From assembly GCA_947172415.1 (NCBI GenBank), contig OX359197.1, positions 6,635,673 through 6,699,672 on the forward strand: a stretch of 64,000 nt of DNA, written 5' to 3'. Numbering within the stretch: the stretch's first letter is position 1; each line of letters starts with the position of its first letter. Below are positions 55,364-64,000 of the stretch, one piece after another. The position numbers and the translations under genes were made by a program. The notes below the pieces were generated by a model. It did not search any database. It was given only the letters and a program-made list of their open reading frames with translations, and was not told the origin of the DNA. The DNA is from Chondrosia reniformis (Eukaryota > Porifera > Demospongiae > Chondrillida > Chondrillidae).

Positions 55364-57583
55364 ATGTCGGAGGAGAAGTTATCGGTTCAGAGTACTCAGA
55401 AAGGTATCACAATTGACGAGTCGTGTGTCTTCAAAAGTACGCGAAGAATCGGTCGTGGAGGTTTCGCTGAGGTTTTCGAAGGTGTTTGGAATGACACTAC
55501 TCCTTGTGCACTGAAGTGTTTCACCGAAGGCGATGATTCTCTACTAGAACGAATATACGAGGAATGTTCCGTTTGGCAATCGCTACGCCACCCCAACATA
55601 GCTCAGCTTTTGGGCATTTGTCCTACGACTGGACAACGCCTCCCTTACCTCATCATAGAACTGATGGAGACCAGCCTTCATCAATATCTTCGAGCTAAAA
55701 CAGATCTTAAAAATACCGTGGAGTTAGAGACTAAAGTCACGGTGCTTCTCCAAGTAGCTGCCGGTTTAGTATACCTTCATAATAGAGGTCTCATGCACGG
55801 AGATCTTACCGCTTGCAATGTCCTTCTTGAACAAGGGACATTTAAGGCAAAGATCACTGATTTTGGAATGGCCAGGATAATAGGTAATTATCAGGAGTAC
55901 AGACCTTCTACTTATGGAAGGGGGTCGCATATGCCTCCAGAGATGCAATATGAACCGCCTTCATGTAGCGAAAAGGTGGATGTGTTCTCTTTTGGCATTC
56001 TGATCATTCACACTCTCATTCAAAAATACCCTCATCCCATTCCTGCTACCAAACCAGGCAGTAGGCAAGGAGAAATGGTACCCTTGACAGAATACCAGAG
56101 ATATGAGCGCTTGTTAAAGGATCTTACTGAGAATGAGTGTTTCCTGCAAGACATAGTCCGTAGGTGTTTGGAAAACAATGCTGAAGACAGACCTACTGCA
56201 CTAGAAGTATTTAAGACATTACAGAGAAATAATAACAGCTGCTCTGCTGTTGTACCTCTTTCGGGTGGTCCACTATCAGCACCTGTGCAGGTCCACTATC
56301 ATATGAATGCACCTGTACATCAACATCATGTAGTGGGGTCTACTATCACTAACAGTGCTATGCAACTGGGGAGTCATTCGGGAAATCGGGACCAACCAAA
56401 ATTCCTTGATCAGCCAAGTGACGGCCGAAAGCCAGAGAAAATGCGACATTTGTCTTCTAACAATACTTCAAATGCTTCATCTACTCCTTCATCTGCTACT
56501 CAGGAGGATAAAGAAAATGATGATTCAGGGTCAGAGATAGAGTTTTCTGCTACTGATGCCGCTGATGTAGGTCAGGTGGGTAGGTCAATTGTAGATTCAA
56601 CTAGTACCTTACAATCTGGTGTAGATTCAGGAAACGCACGGGCCCAAGATTTGGTATTCTCTATTGGCTCAAAGGTAATTTGGGAAAATATCCTCCGAGG
56701 AGGTATAAATACTTTGCCCTCAGATATCATTGCTAAGAGTGATAAAATTTATTTAAAGTTCACTCAATCAAATCACATTTTTTGGCTAAATGAAGCTACA
56801 TGTGATATTGTTCCTCTTGAGCCAAGGCCACCTGTGGATGGCTGTCAAATTGTAATAGCAAACGACCAGCTACAAGTGATAGATAATTCCTTCAATGTGT
56901 ATGTATTTGTACAAGGAAAAGATGAAAATGTTTGGGAATCTCAGACTGCATCAGATAAACCTATTGGTCCATGTAATTTTGCTGTGACAGGAGGCCGTGA
57001 TCACATTGTAACTGCTCACACATCCGAAGATACAACCATACTGTCGATCCTCAACTTGACAAGCTACTCCTGGAAACAGGTGAAAACTAGCAAAATTACA
57101 GGTCCAGTTAAAAGTATGGTTTTTCAGGACAATGATTTAGTTTTTCTTTGTGAACATGGCATTGGCTATGTCATAAAGGCTTTCCCCCAGGAAGCAGCAA
57201 AAAATGGAGCCGAAGTAAAATGTGTTAACTTACCAAGTGTAAGATGCAGCAATGAAGAAATGCTCGACTCTTTGCAACTCTTTGTCTTTAATGGCTGTCT
57301 TGTAAGCTGTGATTTAATTGTGTTCCTGGAACACAAAGAGAAGTATGATAGTTATTTTGATGAAGTTGCTAAAGAAACAGCAGGCACGGCCACAGCCTAT
57401 TGTGAAGTCTATGTTCTTGATCCAGAGAAGCATGTATGGGAGTGCATTGTAAGGCATTATATTACTGCTACAGAAATAAGATTTGCAGCTAGTGATAGTT
57501 TTCTGTACATATTCAGCGTCAATAAGCTAATAGGAAAACCCATGCTACAAATTTCTCGTAGTGAATTGAAGAGAGTGAGATAA
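55364..57583 (+). CDS. TKL/tyrosine-kinase-like protein kinase with C-terminal propeller-like region
   Basis: A single exon of 739 residues. The start is the ATG giving MSEEKLSV. The kinase domain spans about residues 25-285: IGRGGFAEVFEG, CALKCF, ELMETSLHQYL, LMHGDLTACNVLL, DFGMARI, MPPEM, VDVFSFGIL, RRCLENNAEDRPTA. The catalytic loop has HGD in place of HRD, but Lys, catalytic Asp and DFG are kept, so activity is possible. There follows a linker rich in His, Ser, Asn and acidic residues (about 290-430). The C-terminal 300 residues have repeated hydrophobic strand patterns (IWENI, IFWLNEATCDIVPLE, NVWESQ, YSWKQV, YVLDPEKHVWECIV), as in kelch-like beta-propellers. This is probably an adaptor-type sensor kinase; its substrate is unknown. 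It lies 300 bases after the SH3-less Src-type gene. Confidence 0.85.
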   Translation: MSEEKLSVQSTQKGITIDESCVFKSTRRIGRGGFAEVFEGVWNDTTPCALKCFTEGDDSLLERIYEECSVWQSLRHPNIAQLLGICPTTGQRLPYLIIELMETSLHQYLRAKTDLKNTVELETKVTVLLQVAAGLVYLHNRGLMHGDLTACNVLLEQGTFKAKITDFGMARIIGNYQEYRPSTYGRGSHMPPEMQYEPPSCSEKVDVFSFGILIIHTLIQKYPHPIPATKPGSRQGEMVPLTEYQRYERLLKDLTENECFLQDIVRRCLENNAEDRPTALEVFKTLQRNNNSCSAVVPLSGGPLSAPVQVHYHMNAPVHQHHVVGSTITNSAMQLGSHSGNRDQPKFLDQPSDGRKPEKMRHLSSNNTSNASSTPSSATQEDKENDDSGSEIEFSATDAADVGQVGRSIVDSTSTLQSGVDSGNARAQDLVFSIGSKVIWENILRGGINTLPSDIIAKSDKIYLKFTQSNHIFWLNEATCDIVPLEPRPPVDGCQIVIANDQLQVIDNSFNVYVFVQGKDENVWESQTASDKPIGPCNFAVTGGRDHIVTAHTSEDTTILSILNLTSYSWKQVKTSKITGPVKSMVFQDNDLVFLCEHGIGYVIKAFPQEAAKNGAEVKCVNLPSVRCSNEEMLDSLQLFVFNGCLVSCDLIVFLEHKEKYDSYFDEVAKETAGTATAYCEVYVLDPEKHVWECIVRHYITATEIRFAASDSFLYIFSVNKLIGKPMLQISRSELKRVR

Positions 57584-58155
57584 ACTAGAACAGTATTCAC
57601 TTATTGACACTTTCAGTTAGTTTTGATGCATATTTTTATTGGTATTTTATTGGTTGTTAATTACCAATAAGAAACAACTAATATAAGAACTATATATGTG
57701 TGTTAGTGAAGATAACATGATCACGATTAATATTAAAATATCGCAGATTATGAGATTCATAAATTATCGATATTTATCGATAATCATCCTTTCACAAGGC
57801 GTGGTTCTGCCATATTTAGACGCTTCCAATCCTTTGCATGATTTTGTGATGTCTGATTCATCTGCTCTGATCTGAAGAAAGTGTTTAAGTGAGTTCAACT
57901 CATTCCATTTTGAGGTCACCCTGACACTACAGCTCCATTGAGGCCAGTGGCAGTACAACTTGTGTGCGCGCAGCCTTCGCGGTGTGTGGGGTGGGTGTCA
58001 TCACACGTGGGAGTGAGTGAAGTGTTCGCGTTCCAACCGTTACTGTCCATATAGGCTGAGGTTGATAAGCCAGTTCACAAGTTGTATCTCACTTTTTATC
58101 CCTCAGTTCCTCTTTACGTCCGAACCTTCTCTATCCTATCCAGTTTATCGACAAG
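57584..58155. promoter_or_regulatory. Upstream region of the last Src gene
   Basis: An AT-rich palindrome (ATTATCGATATTTATCGATA, 57763-57782) lies on the left side. A CpG-bearing patch (TGCGCGCAGCCTTCGCGGTG, then CACACGTGGG) at 57963-58010 is the likely core promoter (inference). Confidence 0.4.
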
Positions 58156-61100
58156 ATGGGTTGCAAACAGAGTAGCGACGCGGACGCAAAGACCAACGGT
58201 AATGCTCAACCGTCAGCACCGGTCAAACAACTAGAACCTTTGCCCTCGGTCCCTCAGAACGACAATGCAGTTACCAAAGGCCCCATTTACATAGCAAGGT
58301 ACTCGTACGAGGCAAGAACAGACGAAGATCTATCCTTCCGGAAAGGCGAGAAACTAGAAGTCATTGGAGACACTGAAGGAGACTGGTGGCAGGCGAGAGC
58401 CCTAGCGACCAGCAAGGAAGGTTACATACCAAGAAACTATGTCGCTCCAATAGCAAGCTACGAGGCGGAAGAGTAAGTAGTCCTTGAATGAGTGGTTTCC
58501 ATTTTCGCTTCTTCTTCATCTTATTAGTAGATCAATAGCTTTGGCTAATTAAGAAGATATAGATTAACGTAAATAAGTGAAATAAATATTTAATTAACCT
58601 TCCTTAAATCGCATGTTCACGAAAATGTCAGGCTCTATTTTGACTTCCTCATCCTGGTCTGGTGGTCATGCTTGAGAAGAACCTTGTAACTAATGCCTTT
58701 TTACAGTTTGTGTGTTCTTAGTTAAGTGGGTTAGCATCTATAATGTTCCTAGTAATGTAGAAAACACGTGTCCTGTCACATTGATTTGATCACAAGTGTT
58801 TGTATACAATTAACAAGTGTTACATGTAGAGGTGGTTTGGTAGGATGCAAGTAACTTTCCAGTTGTACGTGTCATGTACACGTATACCATTCTCAAGCCA
58901 TTGTCCAAGTTACACTTGAAGAATGGAATTATAGCACTAGATAGCACTAGAGCGTGTTGATGGGGCAACTATTTGACATTTTCTCTGGATTATAATCACC
59001 TTTTTAATCCAGCTACATGCTATATGATACAGACTATATGCTATATGATATGGCTGTTTAGATTGATTTAAAGTGAAAGTATTGGTTATGGATGGCTAGT
59101 CTTATAGTTGTACTATAGTCCCATTCAGCAATATACTTTGTGTGCTATGATATACAAACTGAAATGTGATTATTACTTTTAAAATATATTTTATACAATG
59201 GTTAGTGATCTCAATATAATGCTGTTGACTGTTATAGGTAGGTCAATTGTAAGCTACACAAGAATATCTTTGTATAATACACTGCCTTAATACAAGTATA
59301 TTATTTGGTGCTAGTATCTATCTGCAATATGTATTAGTACAGTGCAGTGCTAGAGAGAGCTCTTACTCTCTTAAAGTCTCCATCTCTTTTAAAATGTACT
59401 TGCTCTATTGTACGTAGTACATGAGTGCTTACATTATATAAGGTACGTAGCTATTTTTGAAAACACACTGTAAATTGATCTTTTATATAGCTGTTGTTAC
59501 TGATGGTCCTAATTTCATGTGATGCGATATTGATTATTGATTATGGCGACTGATGAATGTATACAGTATATAGTACATATACACACATCTTAGGTTTGAC
59601 CCGCAAGTAATAGAAAAACAGATTGATATCAACTGTGTTAACCATAATTTTTTGCAATATGGTGTTCTAGATTGTTTGTGTGTAAGTATATTATATCTTT
59701 GTATGTGAGTAGTGCATATAAATGTGTTTCACTGATAGCTCTTATACACTTAAGTTTTCCTGTTGGAAACTACCCAAGGAATGCATTTTAGGGGGGTTTT
59801 ACATAACAAATAATAACATTCCTTCTTTAATTCTTTAAATACCTTTTGTTTAACTTCTTTCCTTTTGTAATTGAATGCTTTCATTCGTCCATCCATTCAT
59901 TCAATAATCCATTTGCCCGTCTGATCCTCTTAGTGAGGTGGTTTGAGTAACTCACTAGTTGCTACACTCCTGTTAATCTAGTGATAAGTGATACCAAACT
60001 GTTGATATAGAGCAATCAAAGTGTGATTACACCTGTGGTAGTATTGTGGGCTGTTACTACAAATCCACAATTATGTATCTTCCATCTGAGAACTCTCTGT
60101 AGCAAGGTCAGTACATGACACTGAAACATTTTGGTAAACTATACACAAATGGCCAGATGTACTGTGCATTCCAAAAGGTAATCTTATGACTGATGGTAAG
60201 ATATAAAAGCAATGGTCACAGTCCATTACAGCTGAGCTATTCAGAATTAACTCTCCCATATGAAAATCCTAACACCACTTTCTGTAGATAAGTTGACATG
60301 CATATGTTGTTAAGGAAAGAAAACATACATAGAAAAGGCTATTTCTAGATTGGAATATCTATAGAGCTTGTATGTATGAATAAGTATTCTGCTCACTTAA
60401 TTATCCAATGGACATCTAAGGGGAGCTTTAGTAGAGATGTAGTAATCACTTATTTGGCTGAGCAACTGAAAACTGGGAATTCCCCCTTTTCAGTTATCCT
60501 GGGAAGGATTTGTTGGTCAACTGAAGTTCATTTGTCGTCCACACTCAGTCTAAAACCCACTAGTCGATCAGTAGCCTGCAAAATGTAACAGGCCAGTGCA
60601 ATCTTACCATAGTCAAACTGAAACAGAAATATTGCCTTGTATATATAGGTACATATATACACACATATGTACATAGGTACATATAATATTGATATTAGCT
60701 CTTAAAGTCTACTTTTCCTATGCTGTTCATGTGAAGAGTACCAATTAGTCTGTTGATAAAGATAATTTGTGTGTGAATAGTGTTTAGGTAGTTTAATGGT
60801 TACATGTGTGTTAAAGTCCTCTAGTGTGGCTCCTTTAAAGTGATGGAAACGTTTAACTTTCATGCTCCTATATTGAAAGTATGAGAGACAGGAAGTTTGA
60901 AGTCTGTCAAATGCTCAGTTCTCAAAGCTGTAGATACAAGTGTAATCTAAAGTATGTCTTAAATGTGAAAAATGTCCATAATGAACATTCCTTTTTATGC
61001 ACCCACCAAGATATCTTGCTAGGCCTCATTTGGTCAACAACAAGGAATGAACAGAAGAAGGACTTATACAGCTTCCAAGATGTTTTTCTTATAGTTTGAG

Positions 61101-64000
61101 TGGACTAAGAAAGTGGTCATTACAAAATAGGTTATTGACAGGTAACTCCTCCACTAGTGACACTGCTTTGGTAGAGGAGTATGCCTCTATAAGGGGGGAC
61201 TATGTATCACACCTCCATTTTTAATAGTTCTACAGATTACACAGCTACAACCACATGTAAAGTAATGCTAGAGGCTTGTTAGAATTACTGTTTAATTTTA
61301 AAGTGGTAAAATGTGACACATTAAATAGACGATATTGGAACAGTCCTTTCGGATTTGGGAGTGTTAAGAGACATAGTCTGTCGAAGAGAATTCTTCATCT
61401 TGAACATTTCATCCCTGAGGGTTGTCATCAGCAAGTCGAAATGCCACATAGGATGTCCTCCTTAAATAGGACATTAAATAGAGCTACCATGTTTTCTATG
61501 ATATGATACCTTTACAGATATAGTATATGTAGTTCCATACGCATCTCAAATATGTAGTATAGTCCTGTGTGATGTATGTATGTACCAGGGTTAGTTCCCT
61601 ATAGGCCCTAACTCTAAAGTACGTTGATATAGCTGATAGGAAAATGGTGTATTGATTATTCATGTACATACGTATGTATGTAATATGTACATTCCCAAAA
61701 AATGAATATTTTTGTGATAATTTAGGTATGTATTTGGAGTAAAAGATTAGATCTGATAAGATGTTTCTGATTACATTATCAGAATGTCTGCCTCACTTGA
61801 GCTAAGAGGTGGAATGGATATTCCTATTCATACTCTATGCTGTCACTATGGTAACCATACATCAAGTTGAATAGCTGGAGCCATGTGAACTCCATTGCTG
61901 ACCAGACATTTAAAATGATTGGCTAATTGTACATTCCATTCCTAATATGGTCATACAGAAGGCATCATGATGTGAAGACCACAAAATGGCTGTCTCATAC
62001 ATATGTATGAGGCTAATTTGTGAATGATACCAGGGGTCAAGGGTCATTCTGCAGTATCCTAGATGGATTGGTCACCCATTGAAAATTTAATTTCCCAACT
62101 TGCTAAACTTGAATATTTTAGTTAAATCCCTAGAGAGATATAATGTTTTGTCTAAAAATAAGCTAACCACACCTTTATTTTGTGACTCCTCTACAACTAG
62201 CCATAGTGACATAGGTGGCCGTTAACGAGGTGTTCATGGGAGACCTTGCAATCTTTCTAATGTAGAAGCTGTTGATTTGGTATTGCTCTCAGAAACCATT
62301 TCTATGCCCATCAAATACACTTTTGTATCACTTTGGCTTCAGTTGATCTTATAAAGATTAGAGTGTTTGCAAACTGTAAAGTCTGCCTTGACAGAAGCAC
62401 CCACTTGAAAGAGATGTATATGTACGTATATGTAGGTATGTCTGTAGGTTGGCCAACTGTAGAAAAAAAATTAACCAGACTTGTGAAGGAGACTAGGTTT
62501 CTTCTATTATTCCAATTACTGCTCACTATGAGCATAGGAGGTGTATTCTAAATGGTGAACTCCTCCTTTTTGTTGTTGTTTGGCTAATTTTAACATTTCT
62601 CTTGGCTAGCTGTTTTTGATATTCCAATGTGTAAAGATACATATGGACTTAAAGTGCTGTGCAGAACATAAACAATCTTTTTGTTAAACCTTTGTCTAGT
62701 TATAATGAAAGCCACGTGCATATAAACAGAGTATATATATAGAATATCCATCCATTTGATTTCTTCATTATAAGAGTAAATCAGTATATAAACAGAACAT
62801 TCACTCAATACATTGGGATAGTTCCAAAGTTAAACATGCATATATGCATGCATGTGTTCAATTGAATTGACCTTTGTCAAATTCTGTCCTTGCTTCAAGG
62901 AAGTATTTCCAATGCACGAGATTCTTATGGGAAATAACATTTCCTTCTGCAGACTGGGGCTGTTTTCACACAATTTCTGATACTCAAATCCTGTTGCCTT
63001 GGGAACTAACATGACTGCTCGGGCAGTACGAGTATCTAATTGATTGATACCTTGTCAAGTCCATCCTCTCAACTACTAGTACATTTTGTTTGTGTTTCTC
63101 CACAAGTTCTCAAGTTCGTACGTAAAATTATGATTTATTGATTTTTCTGTACATTACCTTTTGAGGTGTCCCTGAGGGTAGCCATTTTATTATGGTCCTG
63201 GAGCCATTAAATTACGTACTTGGTGAACCGAATGCTCTTTTTATCAACTCTATTACTGCTAAGCTGGTACTTCCTTAAAATTCATTTGAAGAATTCCAAA
63301 ACTTAATATTTTTTCCTTTTTTTCTCTCTTTAGTTGGTTTTTTGGAGACATACAAAGAGCTGAGGCTGAAAAATGGCTGCTTGCAGCTGGAAATGTAGAT
63401 GGCTCCTTTCTGATTCGCCATGGAATGACACAAAAGAATACACTATCTCTCTCCATCCGTGATGCAGACACAGTTAAGCATTATCGCATTAGACGGATGG
63501 ATGAAGGTGGATTTTTCATTGCCAATCGAATCAGTTTTAACACACTACAGGAATTAGTGGAACATTACAAAACTGACTCGGACGGCCTTGCCCATCACCT
63601 GACCAAGCCGTGTCAGCGTCTCAACGTTCCCACTACTACCACCCTCTCTTACAGAGATGAATGGGAAATAGAAAGAACCTCCTTGAAGTTTACCAAACGC
63701 TTAGGGGCAGGTCAGTTTGGTGAGGTGTGGGCGGGGTTGTGGAACAACACTACCCAAGTAGCTATCAAGACCCTAAAAACTGGTACCATGGAGGTCAAAG
63801 ATTTTATTGCTGAGGCATCTGTGATGAAGAATCTCCACCATCCCAATCTCCTTCAGCTTTATGCTGTCTGTACAAACGAGGAACCCATTTATATAGTAAC
63901 AGAGTTGATGAAGCATGGGGCATTATTGGACTATCTTAGAAACGGGGATGGACAGCATCTGAAGATTCCTCAACTGGTGGACATGAGTGCGCAGATTGCT
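58156..64000 (+). CDS. Src-family tyrosine kinase, cut by the right window edge
   Basis: Exon 1 (58156-58472) encodes MGCKQSS (Gly2, Cys3), a Pro-rich unique region and SH3 ([33 protein letters not shown]). It ends GA/GTAAGT. After a 4.9-kb intron, exon 2 opens at 63334 (CTCTTTAG/T-TGG), giving DWFFGDI. SH2 reads [17 protein letters not shown] (FLVR Arg kept), KHYRI. The kinase starts [16 protein letters not shown], and the frame runs to the window end at LVDMSAQIA, before the HRD loop. One exon again holds SH2 plus the visible kinase part. SH3 is closest to that of the first Src gene. Confidence 0.93.
58473..63333 (+). other. Intron 1 of the last Src gene
   Basis: No exon, RNA gene or large tandem array is recognised in these 4.9 kb, in contrast to the minisatellite-rich intron of the first Src gene. 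Confidence 0.5.

Overview
The window looks like nuclear DNA of an early-branching animal, most probably a demosponge (inference; an Amphimedon-type genome is the best guess). The reasons are AT-rich DNA, compact genes with short GT-AG introns, animal-only families (Src-type tyrosine kinases with SH3, SH2 and kinase domains, a tetraspanin, ULK4-like and CCDC25 proteins), very many minisatellites and small inverted-repeat elements, and no bacterial operon features.

Left part (1-13,400): an accessory, rearranged region. It holds two minus-strand genes of unknown function with proline/glutamine-rich repeat tails that share a C-terminal KPFTS(N/D)EWAEE motif (2837-3655 and 9378-12065). It also holds a decayed CCDC25 copy (5733-6899) broken by a LINE reverse-transcriptase fragment (6895-8030), a Harbinger-like MITE, and the last exon of a trypsin-fold protease (9017-9192).

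Middle-left (13,496-20,614): two complete housekeeping genes head to tail, CCDC25 (8 exons, 216 aa) and the COPII coat subunit SEC24 (6 exons, 1119 aa). SEC24 carries two coding minisatellites in its N-terminal tail.

Src-kinase cluster (22,532-36,115 and 53,069-64,000): five SH2-kinase exons and three SH3 exons, each SH2-kinase unit in one uninterrupted exon. All joins fall in phase 2 just before the first Trp of SH2. One locus has a single SH4-SH3 exon followed by two equal-length SH2-kinase exons. A second has an extra in-frame SH2-like exon that lost the FLVR arginine. A third has no SH3, no Gly2, no activation-loop Tyr and no tail Tyr. A fourth has its SH3 exon at 58,156 and its SH2-kinase exon running off the right edge. 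A TKL-like kinase with a C-terminal propeller-like region (55,364-57,583) sits between the last two.

Between the Src blocks (36,488-49,506) are two tandem pairs of minus-strand TLC-domain membrane proteins, a single-exon tetraspanin, ribosomal protein eS12 and a short ULK4-like pseudokinase. A relic of the last ULK4 exon shows that the second TLC pair arose by a tandem duplication that included the end of ULK4. All exon boundaries were read by eye from splice signals and reading-frame continuity; no search or transcript data were available.
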